A stretch of DNA of 64,000 bases from Neoasaia chiangmaiensis (GCF_002005465.1 NZ_CP014691.1:1612001-1676000), one strand, 5' to 3'. Positions 9,486 through 18,359 are shown, counted from the first letter of the stretch. Program-made: numbers and translations. Notes: a model not told the origin generated them from the sequence alone.

Positions 9486-10483
9486 ACCGGATCGATCCGC
9501 CCATGCTGCCGGAACCAGGCGATCGCATCGGCCACCGCCTCGCGCGCCGGGCGCGGCGCGTAACCGAGATGTTCCTGCGCCTTGAGGGAGGAGAAATACA
9601 TCAGCTTGCGCGACATCGCCAGCGTCTCACGCGTCACCCGGGGTTCGATGCCGAAGCCCCGCGCCAGCCACTCGGACCCGACCGCCACCGGCCACAGCCA
9701 GGACTGCCGGAGCCTGATGCGCGGCGGCTTGACGCAGGCAATCTCGCCAATCAGCGCGAAGAGTTCGCCCAGCGTGTAATTCTCGCCGCCGAGAATGTAT
9801 TTCTCGCCGATCGTCCCGCGCTCCAGCGCCAGCGCATGCCCCTCCGCCACATCGTCGACATGGACGATGTTGAGGCCCGTATCCACATAGGCCGGCATCC
9901 GGCCGGAGGCGCAATCGACGATCATCTGCCCGGTCGGTGTCGGCTTGATGTCGCGCGGCCCCACCGGCGTGGAGGGGTTGACGATCACCGCCGGCAGCCC
10001 CTGTTCGCGCACCAGCTTCAGCACCTCCTGCTCGGCGCGATACTTGGAGCGCTTGTAGACGCCGATCACGTCATGTTCCTCGATCGGCGTCGTCTCGTCC
10101 GCCGGCGTGCCGTCCTTGGTCAGCCCCAGCGCCGCGACGGACGAACAATAGACGATGCGCTCGCACCCGGCCTGCTGCGCCGCCAGCATCAGCCGCCGCG
10201 TCCCTTCCACATTGGCCGTCATCATCGCCGCCGGGTTGGGCACCCATAGACGGTAGTCCGCCGCGACATGAAAAAGATACCGGCAATCCTTCAGCGCGGC
10301 CGGGAACGTTTCCGGCGATGTCAGATCGCCATTCACGATCTCGGCATCCAGCCCGGCGAGATTGGACCTGTCGGCGCCCGCGCGCACCATCAGCCTCAGA
10401 CGGTGTCCGCGCTCCTGCAGCACGCGCGCGACGGCAGACCCGACGAAGCCGGTCGCGCCGGTTACGAGCGTATATTCGGCCAT
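9482..10483 (-). CDS. hpnA: Hopanoid-associated sugar epimerase HpnA
   Basis: Extended short-chain dehydrogenase/NAD-dependent epimerase family, first gene of the hpnABC run. The Rossmann motif TGATGFVGSAVA is at the N-terminus and the catalytic pair appears as YKRSKY, with an upstream SSVAALG serine. At 333 residues it is full length. The ATG at 10483 has an AGGAG about 13 nt upstream; longer in-frame extensions have no family likeness. It probably modifies a nucleotide- or lipid-linked sugar for hopanoid head groups. The gene faces hpnL across about 300 bp. Confidence 0.93.
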   Translation of the reverse strand: MAEYTLVTGATGFVGSAVARVLQERGHRLRLMVRAGADRSNLAGLDAEIVNGDLTSPETFPAALKDCRYLFHVAADYRLWVPNPAAMMTANVEGTRRLMLAAQQAGCERIVYCSSVAALGLTKDGTPADETTPIEEHDVIGVYKRSKYRAEQEVLKLVREQGLPAVIVNPSTPVGPRDIKPTPTGQMIVDCASGRMPAYVDTGLNIVHVDDVAEGHALALERGTIGEKYILGGENYTLGELFALIGEIACVKPPRIRLRQSWLWPVAVGSEWLARGFGIEPRVTRETLAMSRKLMYFSSLKAQEHLGYAPRPAREAVADAIAWFRQHGRIDPV

Positions 10484-10786
10484 GATGTCGCGCTTGCTCC
10501 TCTGACAACCGCCAACAGCCATCGCAGACCAGGGCGGAATAGATCCTGTTTCAATTGCAACATACCGTTCAGGGCGCATCACGCAAACCGCCGATACCGC
10601 ATATTCTCGTACGAACCCACCACGACCGGTGTGGCGGAATGCCCTCACCTGGTGTAAGCCGCGACCAGACGAACGCCGGAACACCGGTTCTCGTCCGCAC
10701 CCGGCCCCCGGCTCACTTGCCCGGCTTTCCGGCCGCCTGCTCCTGTTTCACGGCCTTTCGGGGCCGATCCGGATTGCGACGTCGTT
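10484..10786. promoter_or_regulatory. Divergent intergenic region between hpnA and hpnL
   Basis: About 300 bp separate the two divergent hopanoid genes, so promoters for both must lie here. I see no open frame that looks coding, no strong hairpin and no clear inverted repeat that I would call an operator. The AGGAG of hpnA lies at its left edge. Confidence 0.5.
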
Positions 10787-11842
10787 TTGAAGAAACTGAC
10801 TTTCCTCCTCTCGCTTCTCGGCATTGCCGTCCTGACCGCCATCACAGCCTGGCTCGGTGTCGGCCCGGTTCTGGGCGCGATGCAACGCATCGGCTTCGGC
10901 GGTTTCGCGGCCCTGCTGGTCGGCCAGGTGGTCATCGACGTCGGCCTGGGCCTCGCATGGCTGCTGCCCTGCCCCGATCTGGGCCTGCTGCGCACCGTGA
11001 GCGCGCGCGCCGTACGCGACGCTGCGGGCAACTGCCTGCCATTCTCGCAACTGGGCGGCATCGTGCTGGGCATCCGCGCGACCTGCGCGGAACCCGACAC
11101 CACGCACCACCGCCGCGCCGTGCAATGGCCGGAAGCCGTGGCCGCCAATCTCGTCGACATCACGACCGAGGTGCTGGGCCAGATCGTGTTCGTCCTGCTC
11201 GCCTTGCTGTGCCTCGTTGGGCATCAGGGCGGGGGGCGCTTCATCTGGCCGGTGCTCGGCGGGATGGCGCTGCTCTCGCTCGGCATCGCCGGATTCATCT
11301 GGACGCAACATCGCGGCGGCGCCGCCGTGCATCGCGTCGTTCAGTTCTTCGGGCAGCATATCGCCGCCGGCTGGCGCGACTCGCTGGTGGACAACATGGA
11401 CGCGTTCCAGGCCCATCTCGACGATATCTGGCAGCGCCCCGGCCGCGTCGCGCTCGGCGCGACCATGCATCTCCTCTGCTGGCTCGGCAGCGCCGCCTTG
11501 AGCTGGTTCGCATTCCGCATGCTCGGCGCCGACCTGTCCTTCGCTGGCGCCATTGCGATCGAAGGCGTCGTCTGTGGCATCATGTCCGCCGGCTTCCTGG
11601 TCCCGGCCGCCCTCGGCGTGCAGGAAGCCGCCTATGTCGCACTGGGCATGATCTTCGGCGTGGACGCCAAGGTGGCGCTCGGCCTCTCGCTGCTGCGCCG
11701 TGGTCGTGACATCGCACTGGGCATTCCCGTCCTGCTGCTGTGGCAGATGTTCGAGATGCGCCGCCTGGGCCACCGCAACCGCCAGAATTACGAGGGCGCA
11801 CCGCAGGGCTTCGACGAACCTCGTTCGCGTCGCGCCTCATGA
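10787..11842 (+). CDS. hpnL: HpnL-type membrane protein
   Basis: Polytopic membrane protein of the lysylphosphatidylglycerol-synthase/YbhN-like transmembrane family, subgroup linked to hopanoid genes (HpnL). About seven or eight hydrophobic segments are spread over 351 residues. Family-type motifs AAGNCLPFSQLGG and GFLVPAALGVQEAAYV are present. The first usable start is a TTG at 10787 (KKLTFLL follows), with no strong Shine-Dalgarno, so the start is uncertain. The stop overlaps the next ATG as ATGA. Placement opposite hpnA supports a role in hopanoid handling or transport. Confidence 0.85.
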   Translation: MKKLTFLLSLLGIAVLTAITAWLGVGPVLGAMQRIGFGGFAALLVGQVVIDVGLGLAWLLPCPDLGLLRTVSARAVRDAAGNCLPFSQLGGIVLGIRATCAEPDTTHHRRAVQWPEAVAANLVDITTEVLGQIVFVLLALLCLVGHQGGGRFIWPVLGGMALLSLGIAGFIWTQHRGGAAVHRVVQFFGQHIAAGWRDSLVDNMDAFQAHLDDIWQRPGRVALGATMHLLCWLGSAALSWFAFRMLGADLSFAGAIAIEGVVCGIMSAGFLVPAALGVQEAAYVALGMIFGVDAKVALGLSLLRRGRDIALGIPVLLLWQMFEMRRLGHRNRQNYEGAPQGFDEPRSRRAS

Positions 11843-12723
11843 AGCCGCTCGTCGAGACACTCTGCGTCATCGGGCCGGGCCTCATCGGCTCCTCCATCCT
11901 GCGCCGCGCCCGCCTGGAGCCCTCGATCGCGCGCCACCTGATCGCCGTGGATCGCGATGCCCATGTCTGCGATCGCGCCCGCGCCCTCAACCTTGCCGAT
12001 GAGATCACGCAGGACGCAACCGCCGCCGTCGCAAATGCGGACCTCGTCGTGCTCTGCGTGCCGGTCGGCGTCATCCCGGTCGTCGCCGCGGCAATCATCC
12101 CGCATATGAAGGCCGGCGCCATCCTCACCGATGTCGGCTCGACACGCGGCAGTGTTGTCGAAGGCATCACGCCTTATCTGCGGCCGGACATCGCCTACGT
12201 GCCGGCCCATCCCATGGCGGGCACGGAGCATTCCGGACCCGATGCCGGCTTCGCCACCCTTTTCGAGAACCGCTGGTGCCTGTTCACACCCGCGATGAAT
12301 GCCTCACCGGAGGCGATCGCGACGATGGAGGCTTTCTGGCAGGCCATGGGCGCGCGCCTGCGCCACATGGACGTCGCACATCACGACAAGATCTGCGCCA
12401 TCGTCAGCCATCTGCCGCATCTGCTGGCCTTCACCATCTGCAACACCGCCGACACGCTGGCGGACGAACTGCGCGCGGAAGTGCTGGACTTCGCCGCGTC
12501 AGGCTTCCGCGATTTCACGCGTATCGCGGCGTCGGACCCGATCATGTGGCGCGATATCTTCCTGCATAACCGCGAGGCCCTGCTGGAAATGCTCGACCGT
12601 TTCTCGCAGGACGCCCAGGCCATGGCCGACGCGATCCGCCAGGACGACGAGGCCACCATCGTGCGCACCATCGAGCGCGGCCGCCGCATCCGTCGCAATC
12701 TCATCGAGAACAAACAGGCCTGA
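11839..12723 (+). CDS. tyrA: Prephenate/arogenate dehydrogenase family protein
   Basis: NAD(P)-dependent dehydrogenase of tyrosine synthesis (prephenate, arogenate or cyclohexadienyl dehydrogenase). The dinucleotide-binding motif VIGPGLIGSS is at residues 9-18, followed by DVGSTRGSV, the AHPMAGTEHSGP signature and an all-helical C-terminal dimerisation domain with SHLPHLLAF. The ATG sits inside the hpnL stop, so the two are coupled although unrelated in function. No ACT domain is present. The preferred substrate cannot be told. Confidence 0.93.
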   Translation: MKPLVETLCVIGPGLIGSSILRRARLEPSIARHLIAVDRDAHVCDRARALNLADEITQDATAAVANADLVVLCVPVGVIPVVAAAIIPHMKAGAILTDVGSTRGSVVEGITPYLRPDIAYVPAHPMAGTEHSGPDAGFATLFENRWCLFTPAMNASPEAIATMEAFWQAMGARLRHMDVAHHDKICAIVSHLPHLLAFTICNTADTLADELRAEVLDFAASGFRDFTRIAASDPIMWRDIFLHNREALLEMLDRFSQDAQAMADAIRQDDEATIVRTIERGRRIRRNLIENKQA

Positions 12724-12823
12724 CTTCTGCTGGCGATGGAATAACGTTTCCATATATACACATGTGCGCCGTTCCTCCCACAATGACATCGAAACAAAAC
12801 GATATCAGGGAAGTCATCGCTGA

Positions 12824-13411
12824 ATGTATATTATGCGTCGTCTGGGTCGGATCGCCTCACTTCTCTGCGTGACTGCAGCCTGCGCCCATGCGGCACCGCC
12901 TCCGAAAGACAACCCGCGCCTCAGGGCCCTGTTCGATGCGGATCAATCCGCGCGTGAAAACGGTCCCATCAACTGGACCATCCTGACCCGACAAGACGCT
13001 GAACGTCGTGCCGAACTCAGGAAAATGATGACCAATCACACCCTGTCGACCGGCCTCGACTATTACGAAGCCGCCTTCATCGAGCAGCACGGTCAGGAAC
13101 CCGAAGATTTTCTCCTGGCCCACGCTCTCGCCATGGGTGCCCTTGCGAAAGGCTACACCGACGCCCGATGGATCGCGGCGGCGACCCTCGACCGATATCT
13201 ACAGAATACCAAACATCCCCAGATCTTCGGGACGCAAACCATCCTCAGGACGAATGCCACAACACATCAGGAAAACCCGCCAACCCGCGAGCCTTTCGAT
13301 ACGACCCTCGTGCCGGATTCCCTGCGCCTGATCCTCGGCGTGCCTGACCTGAAGACCCTTGCTTCCCGACTTGCCGCAAAGGATTTCAATTCAGCGGAGG
13401 ACGATAACTAG
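12824..13411 (+). CDS. Exported protein of unknown function (DUF6624-like)
   Basis: A 195-residue protein with an N-terminal signal peptide (RRLGRIASLLCVTAACAHA|A). The mature part has DADQSARE near the start and ends its conserved core with DRYLQNTKHPQIFGTQT. This DQ...R / QxxGTQ pattern recalls the DUF6624 family, a tentative match. The first ATG has AGGGAAG about 10 nt upstream; a second ATG three codons later is possible. It stands alone between tyrA and a convergent pyruvate kinase, with which it shares a terminator. Confidence 0.75.
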   Translation: MYIMRRLGRIASLLCVTAACAHAAPPPKDNPRLRALFDADQSARENGPINWTILTRQDAERRAELRKMMTNHTLSTGLDYYEAAFIEQHGQEPEDFLLAHALAMGALAKGYTDARWIAAATLDRYLQNTKHPQIFGTQTILRTNATTHQENPPTREPFDTTLVPDSLRLILGVPDLKTLASRLAAKDFNSAEDDN

Positions 13412-13436
13412 GACGCCACACCCGCCATCCGTCGAA

Positions 13437-13458
13437 AGCCCGCCGATCCCGGCGGGCT
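13437..13458. terminator. Bidirectional hairpin terminator
   Basis: A perfect 9-bp G+C-rich stem (AGCCCGCCG/CGGCGGGCT) with a 4-nt loop lies between two convergent genes. On the minus strand it is followed by TTTCG, so it best serves pyruvate kinase. On the plus strand no T run follows. Confidence 0.75.
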
Positions 13459-13471
13459 CCCGCAGCAGGTC

Positions 13472-14926
13472 TTACGGCAAATCCACCACGCGCAGCGTGT
13501 TCGTGGAACCCCGTTGCCCGAATGGCAGGCCCGCCATCAGAACGATCTTCTCGCCCTTGCGCGCGAAGCCTTCGTATTGCGCCAGCTCGACCGCCTGATC
13601 GACCACGCCCTCGACGCCGAAAATCGGCATCTCCTGCCCGACGGACTGCGCCCGAACACCCCAGACCACGGCAAGACGGCGCGCCGTATCGTCATCGGGC
13701 GTCAGCGCCAGAACGGGGCAATCCGGCCGCTCGCGCGCAATCCGCAACGCACCCTGGCCTGTCTGCGTGTAGGTGACGACAGCCGAAGCATGCACCGCCT
13801 GCGCCACATGCCATGCAGCTTCGGCGATCGCACCACCGGTGCTGCCATCGCGCTCGGGCCGCAACGCATGCAGGCGCGTGCGCCATTCCGGATCGCGCTC
13901 GATGCGCGCCGTCACGCGCGCCATGATCTCCACCGCCTCACGCGGATATTGCCCGGCAGCACTCTCCGCCGACAGCATGACCGCATCCGCCCCGTCGAAT
14001 ACCGCGTTGGAAACGTCCGAAACCTCCGCACGGGTCGGCGTGGGGCTGGTAATCATGCTCTCCAGCATCTGCGTCGCGACAATCACAGGCTTCCCCTGGC
14101 GGCGCGCCTCGCGCACGGCGCGCTTCTGCGCGACCGGCACTTCCTCCGGCGGCAGTTCGACACCCAGATCGCCGCGCGCGACCATCAACGCATCTGAAAG
14201 GCGAATGATGTCCTCCAGCCTTTCCATCGCCTGCGGCTTTTCCAGCTTGGTCATGATCCAGGCCGCACCATTGGCGATCTCGCGCGCCTCCTCCACATCC
14301 TCCGGCCGCTGCACGAAGGACAGGGCAATGTATTCGACACCCAGGGACAGCGCGAATTCGAAATCCCGTCGATCCTTCTCCGTCAGCGCCGGAATCGGCA
14401 GGATCACATCCGGCACGTTGACGCCCTTGCGGTCCGACAACACACCGCCGACCTCGACCACCGTCTCAAGGCTTCCCTCGCCGCGCGACAGCACACGCAG
14501 GCGCAGCTTGCCGTCATCGAGCAGCAGATGGCTGCCCGGCTCGGCGGCGCTCAGGATCTCGGGATGCGGCAATTTCACCCGATGGACGTCACCCGGCGTA
14601 TCGTTGAGGTCCAGACGGAATCTGTCGCCCTTGCCAAGCGTCACGCGGCCATCGACAAACGTCCCGACGCGCAGCTTCGGCCCCTGAAGATCGGCCAGCA
14701 CCGCCAGAGGGCGCCCCAGTTCTGCCTCGACATCACGAATGGCGGCATAGCGGGCCCCATGATCCTCATGGCTGCCATGCGAAAAATTCAGACGAAAAAC
14801 GTCCGCTCCGGCCACGGCGAGCGTGCGAATCATGTCCGGCGTGGACGATGCCGGACCCAAAGTGGCAACAATCTTCGTTCGGCGCACAAGCGGCGCAGGG
14901 GTCAGGCGGTGCGAGTCGGTCATCAT
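13472..14926 (-). CDS. pyk: Pyruvate kinase
   Basis: Converts phosphoenolpyruvate and ADP to pyruvate and ATP, the last glycolytic step. The 484 residues hold the usual signatures: RRTKIVATLGPAS at the N-terminus, FRLNFSHGSHEDH, the active-site block IMTKLEKPQA with MVARGDLGVELP, and SAESAAGQYP. The C-terminal allosteric domain is complete (VVTYTQTGQGALRIA). Full length. It appears monocistronic, with a terminator at 13437-13458. Confidence 0.97.
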   Translation of the reverse strand: MMTDSHRLTPAPLVRRTKIVATLGPASSTPDMIRTLAVAGADVFRLNFSHGSHEDHGARYAAIRDVEAELGRPLAVLADLQGPKLRVGTFVDGRVTLGKGDRFRLDLNDTPGDVHRVKLPHPEILSAAEPGSHLLLDDGKLRLRVLSRGEGSLETVVEVGGVLSDRKGVNVPDVILPIPALTEKDRRDFEFALSLGVEYIALSFVQRPEDVEEAREIANGAAWIMTKLEKPQAMERLEDIIRLSDALMVARGDLGVELPPEEVPVAQKRAVREARRQGKPVIVATQMLESMITSPTPTRAEVSDVSNAVFDGADAVMLSAESAAGQYPREAVEIMARVTARIERDPEWRTRLHALRPERDGSTGGAIAEAAWHVAQAVHASAVVTYTQTGQGALRIARERPDCPVLALTPDDDTARRLAVVWGVRAQSVGQEMPIFGVEGVVDQAVELAQYEGFARKGEKIVLMAGLPFGQRGSTNTLRVVDLP

Positions 14927-14969
14927 GGTCTCCGGTCAATCGGTCCGGTCAGCGGGAGGGTGGCCGTGC

Positions 14970-15956
14970 TCAGGAAGGCTGAATCACCTCGCCCGGCAAC
15001 AGTCCCCAGAACAACCGCTTCGGCAACCAACCGCTATAGCCCTTCACCACCACACGACACCATCCCGAACCTTGCGGACAGGTCTTGATATTGCCGACCG
15101 TACCCGGCTGAAGCACCGCTACAACACTGCTGCCCTCGTCCGACTGGCTGTAGAGCATCACATCACCGTGCTGCGCCCGGGCTTCCTGCTCGGTCGCGAC
15201 ATGCCCCACCACGCGGGCATCGGCACGCCCGATGACATCGCCGGATTTCTCGGATGCCTCACCGGCCGCCAGCGGATGACCCTCCGGCGGCAGACCGGGA
15301 ATGACGAACGTACGCTGGCCGACCAGCGTCGCCTGATGCACCCAGCCCTTGGTGCCGTCCGAATCCTCGATCAGGCGCCAGACATCGAACTCACGCTCCA
15401 CTTCGACCGGCAGACCGCGACGATGATAGACCCACTCGATCGGATAGCGCTGTCCCGGCCCCTTGCGCAGATAAACCTTGTCGGCGCGCATCGCCGCGAA
15501 ACGCGGCAGCGGCAGGCCCGTATTGGTGCCCTTGTCCTGCGGGGGCGCATCGGGCGCAGGCGGCGGCCCGGCAGGCACCTCGCCCGGCGCGCTGCCCGCC
15601 GCTCCGGTTGCCACGCCCGCCGCGGCACCCGCGGCCGCCCCCGCCGCGACGGCATGCGACTTCGCGCGATGCGGCGCATGGTGGGCAGGCGTGCGCGACG
15701 CGACCGTGGCCTCGTGATGCCGACCATGACGATGCGCGGCATGCGTTTCCGCCGCCTGCGGATTCGCCCCATGCGGCACGGCATGGGCCCCATGCGTCTT
15801 GCGCGCGCCTGTCTGCGCGTGCGCGGTCGCGCCATCATGCGCGGCAATGTGATGATGCTTGTGGTGATGCGGCGCGGTCTGCGCGACAGCGGCTGAAACA
15901 CAGAGTGGCGACAGGACCGCCAACCATAATCCGAGACCGCAACGGTTGTTCTTCAT
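14970..15956 (-). CDS. Exported SH3-domain protein with His/Ala-rich linker
   Basis: A 328-residue exported protein. A signal peptide (WLAVLSPLCVSAAVA) is followed by about 80 residues rich in His, Ala and Thr (HHHKHHH, then repeated HGAHA- and HRHGRHH-like segments). An Ala/Gly/Pro-rich stretch comes next. Two bacterial SH3-like domains follow, about residues 155-215 (MRADKVYLRKGPGQRYPIEWVY, then GWVHQATL) and about 255-325 (VVAVLQPGTVG..SGWCRVVVKGYSGWLPK). Such proteins act in the periplasm, often on the wall; the His-rich part could bind metal. That is inference. Confidence 0.85.
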   Translation of the reverse strand: MKNNRCGLGLWLAVLSPLCVSAAVAQTAPHHHKHHHIAAHDGATAHAQTGARKTHGAHAVPHGANPQAAETHAAHRHGRHHEATVASRTPAHHAPHRAKSHAVAAGAAAGAAAGVATGAAGSAPGEVPAGPPPAPDAPPQDKGTNTGLPLPRFAAMRADKVYLRKGPGQRYPIEWVYHRRGLPVEVEREFDVWRLIEDSDGTKGWVHQATLVGQRTFVIPGLPPEGHPLAAGEASEKSGDVIGRADARVVGHVATEQEARAQHGDVMLYSQSDEGSSVVAVLQPGTVGNIKTCPQGSGWCRVVVKGYSGWLPKRLFWGLLPGEVIQPS

Positions 15957-16022
15957 GGCTGCATGGGTGCCAAGTTGTCAGCCAGAGGGCAAGAGGTCCG
16001 CTGCCCCATGAGCAGCGATTTT

Positions 16023-16391
16023 TCAAACGGCAATCATCTGCCCGTCGCCCGCCCGTTCAAAAAACCGGGTCACGCCGCAAACCGTCACCCCGTCGCACAG
16101 ATCCGCCGCCGTGCACGCGGCCATGCGCAGACCGGATTCGCAGGCCAGAAGTTCGATCCCCAGATCCTGCACGGCCTCGCGCAGCGTCTCGAAGCCCGCG
16201 ACGCCCCGCGCCTGGATGTCCGCATCGAACGCACTGCCCGACAGGCGGCGCCAGTCGCGGCATAGCGCGAATACCCCCAGCCCCCCGCCGAACAGCACCA
16301 CCGGACGCCCCAGCGCCAGAGCCCCCGCCGCCATGACGAGCGCATGATGCGCGCGATGAAACGAGTCATCGGCCAGCGTTATGGCCAGCAT
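16023..16391 (-). CDS. DsrE-like small protein
   Basis: A 122-residue protein with the DsrE/DsrF-like alpha/beta fold pattern: LAITLADDSFHRAHHALVMAAGALALGRPVVLF, and later LACESGLRMAACTAADLCDGV. Members take part in sulfur relay or bind small ligands. The Cys in LLACESG and two Cys near AACTAADLC are candidate functional residues. It begins only 5 nt after the moeB stop; a GTG at 16400, overlapping that stop, is an alternative start. The link to MoeB, an activator of sulfur-carrier proteins, fits a sulfur-transfer role but is not proof. Confidence 0.75.
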   Translation of the reverse strand: MLAITLADDSFHRAHHALVMAAGALALGRPVVLFGGGLGVFALCRDWRRLSGSAFDADIQARGVAGFETLREAVQDLGIELLACESGLRMAACTAADLCDGVTVCGVTRFFERAGDGQMIAV

Positions 16392-16396
16392 CCGCG

Positions 16397-17179
16397 TCAC
16401 GCTTGCCGCCCGTCGCCACAACCGGGACAATGCGGATCCCGCTCCAGCGCGAATTCCCGGAAACGCGTTTCAAGCGCATCCCAGCACAGCACGCGCCCCT
16501 GAAGCGAACGCCCGATCCCCAGGACCTCCTTCAAAACCTCCGTCGCCGCCATCGTGCCGATCACGCCCGTCACCGCACCGAGGATACCCGCCTGCCCGCA
16601 GGTCGGCGCGTCGCCTTCGGCGGCATCGGGATACAGACAGCGATAGCAGGGCCCGCCATGCTGCGGCCGGAACGTCGAAAGCTGCCCCTCGAACTGCGAG
16701 ACCGCGCCGGAGACGAGCGTGCGCCCGTGCCGAACACAGGCATCGGACACCGCCTGTCGCGTCGCGAAATTATCCGACCCGTCGCAGACCAGATCATATC
16801 CCACGACAAGCTCGTCGAGATTGCGCGCATCGACGCGACAGTCATGGATATCGACCGCAATCCCGTCATTCAGCGCGGAAAGACGCGACCGCGCGGCGAC
16901 GGCCTTTCGTTCGCCCAATGTGGAACCATCGAACAGAATCTGACGTTGAAGATTGCTCAGATCAACACGATCGTCATCGACAATACCGATCCGCCCCACG
17001 CCTGCTGCCGCCAGATAAAGCGCCACGGGGGAACCGAGGCCGCCCGCGCCGATCAGCAGTACGCTGCCCTCCCGCAGGCGCGCCTGCCCGACCGCCCCGA
17101 CGGGCGGCAGCAGGATATTGCGGGAATACCGGCGCAGTTCATCGGTGGTGAACGAGAGATCGGGTAGTTCGATGGTCAT
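16397..17179 (-). CDS. moeB: HesA/MoeB/ThiF family adenylyltransferase
   Basis: E1-like enzyme that adenylates the C-terminus of a sulfur-carrier protein (MoaD or ThiS) for molybdopterin or thiamine synthesis. The 260 residues show RYSRNILLP, the nucleotide-binding GAGGLGSPVALYLAAAGVG, DDDRVDLSNLQRQILF and two Cys pairs, CYRC and CPGC, that bind zinc. There is no rhodanese domain. I used the ATG at 17179 just before IELPDLSF; upstream codons add a non-conserved extension. It forms a two-gene unit with the DsrE-like gene. Confidence 0.92.
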   Translation of the reverse strand: MTIELPDLSFTTDELRRYSRNILLPPVGAVGQARLREGSVLLIGAGGLGSPVALYLAAAGVGRIGIVDDDRVDLSNLQRQILFDGSTLGERKAVAARSRLSALNDGIAVDIHDCRVDARNLDELVVGYDLVCDGSDNFATRQAVSDACVRHGRTLVSGAVSQFEGQLSTFRPQHGGPCYRCLYPDAAEGDAPTCGQAGILGAVTGVIGTMAATEVLKEVLGIGRSLQGRVLCWDALETRFREFALERDPHCPGCGDGRQA

Positions 17180-17235
17180 GAAGACAACTTCGTCTTTCCG
17201 GAAGGATAAAAAATGCCCGGCTGCGCATTGTATTA

Positions 17236-17251
17236 ATGACAACTCTGTCAT
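17236..17251. repeat. Short inverted repeat upstream of moeB
   Basis: A perfect 6-bp inverted repeat with a 4-nt centre (ATGACA ACTC TGTCAT), 57 bp before the moeB start. Size and position fit an operator half-site pair, but there is no other support. Confidence 0.4.
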
Positions 17252-17260
17252 CGCGACGTA

Positions 17261-17279
17261 GTATGGCGTCAATCCATAC
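17261..17279. repeat. Second inverted repeat upstream of moeB
   Basis: GTATGG and CCATAC flank a 7-nt centre. It lies between the divergent moeB and DUF2939 genes, 9 bp from the previous inverted repeat. Could be a regulatory site; function unknown. Confidence 0.35.
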
Positions 17280-17383
17280 GAAGCGCCATCGACACGGCAC
17301 ATCCGTGCCGCACCTGACCCCGGTTTTTCCAGCGGAAATCCGGTTCGCTCTATGCCCCTAATGCCTGCCGCAGAGACATAGAT

Positions 17384-17965
17384 ATGAGACGCCTCGCCCG
17401 ACTGCAATTACTGCCCGCGCACGGAATCGCCTTCGCCAGCCGTGCCATGCCGCAAACAATCGCCGCCCGCCCGCATCACTGGTTCGGTGCCTTTTTCCTG
17501 GCCGTCATCTGCGCCTACGCGCTCTCGCCGTTCATGGCCCTGTGGTCGATCGACGGCGCGCTGAAATCGCACGACGCGAACACGCTCGCCACGCATATCG
17601 ACTGGAGCGCCCTGACCGACAGCCTGAAGCAACAGACGATCAGCGCGATCAACGGTCCGGCAGCGGCCGCCGACGATCTGCCGGATTTCGGCTCGTCCTT
17701 CGCCACCAGCGCAGTCTCCCACGCCATCGATACGCGCCTGACGACCGATTCCCTGCTCACGATGGCAACGCAGATGATGCCCGCCGGTCAGCAGCCTGCA
17801 TCCTGGCGCGACCTGTGGTCGAAATTCTCGGCACGTTTCGTCGGGCTGACAGGCTTCGAGGCCCGGCTCGCCAGCCGACCGGGCCAGGCGCCCACCACCG
17901 TGCACATGAAGTTCGAGCACTGGCACTGGAAGGTCACGCGCCTGGAATTGCCGGCAGGGGCCTGA
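17384..17965 (+). CDS. DUF2939 membrane-anchored protein
   Basis: A 193-residue protein with one membrane segment (WFGAFFLAVICAYALSPFMALW, about residues 33-54). It is followed by the DUF2939 pattern SIDGALKSHDANTLATHIDWSALTDSLKQQ, which suggests a membrane-anchored extracytoplasmic domain. Function is unknown for the family. Two starts are possible: ATG at 17384 (used here) and ATG at 17447 just before the membrane segment. It is divergent from moeB and convergent with the DUF3126 gene. Confidence 0.85.
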   Translation: MRRLARLQLLPAHGIAFASRAMPQTIAARPHHWFGAFFLAVICAYALSPFMALWSIDGALKSHDANTLATHIDWSALTDSLKQQTISAINGPAAAADDLPDFGSSFATSAVSHAIDTRLTTDSLLTMATQMMPAGQQPASWRDLWSKFSARFVGLTGFEARLASRPGQAPTTVHMKFEHWHWKVTRLELPAGA

Positions 17966-17973
17966 CAGGCCCC
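17957..17973. terminator. Hairpin across the DUF2939 stop codon
   Basis: GGGGCC and GGCCCC pair around a 5-nt loop that contains the stop codon, just before a convergent gene end. No T run follows, so it is a weak terminator candidate. Confidence 0.4.
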
Positions 17974-17980
17974 CGTCACG

Positions 17981-18205
17981 TCAGGCCGCGGGCAGGTCCT
18001 CTTCCAGAACGATGATGTTGATGGCGTAGGACACCTCGCCCTCATCCTCGTCGCGATGCACCGTGCCGATCACCTCATCGTTGACCGCCAGTTCCACCGA
18101 CAGGCCGGGGCGCGGCGGCGGATTGACCGTCAGGTTCGGCGAGCCGAGCAGACGACGCAGCGTCTTTTGCAGACGCGTGACTTCGGAGGCGGAGATATTG
18201 GCCAT
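17981..18205 (-). CDS. DUF3126 family protein
   Basis: A 74-residue protein of the alphaproteobacterial DUF3126 family. It shows the typical pattern EVTRLQKTLRRLLGSPNLTV, then ELAVNDEVIGTVHRDEDEGEVSYAINIIVLEEDL, an N-terminal helix plus a small beta sheet. No catalytic residues, signal or membrane segment are visible. Function unknown; the family is conserved in alphaproteobacteria. Confidence 0.88.
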   Translation of the reverse strand: MANISASEVTRLQKTLRRLLGSPNLTVNPPPRPGLSVELAVNDEVIGTVHRDEDEGEVSYAINIIVLEEDLPAA

Positions 18206-18359
18206 GATCGAATCTTTCCTCGGTGAGGAACGCCTCGGCGTTTCCCGTTAGTCGATGGCGTTGCTGTGTAGAGCATTGTCGCGGATCGTGAAACAGCCTG
18301 CCCCGCATTCGCCGCGATTGCGACACACCAAGGCCATACGCACCTCGCGAAATGGTGAG

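Noticed and set aside
15700-15900. Apparent short tandem DNA repeats in the SH3-protein gene
   Set aside because: They come from low-complexity His/Ala codons rather than a true tandem repeat or CRISPR.
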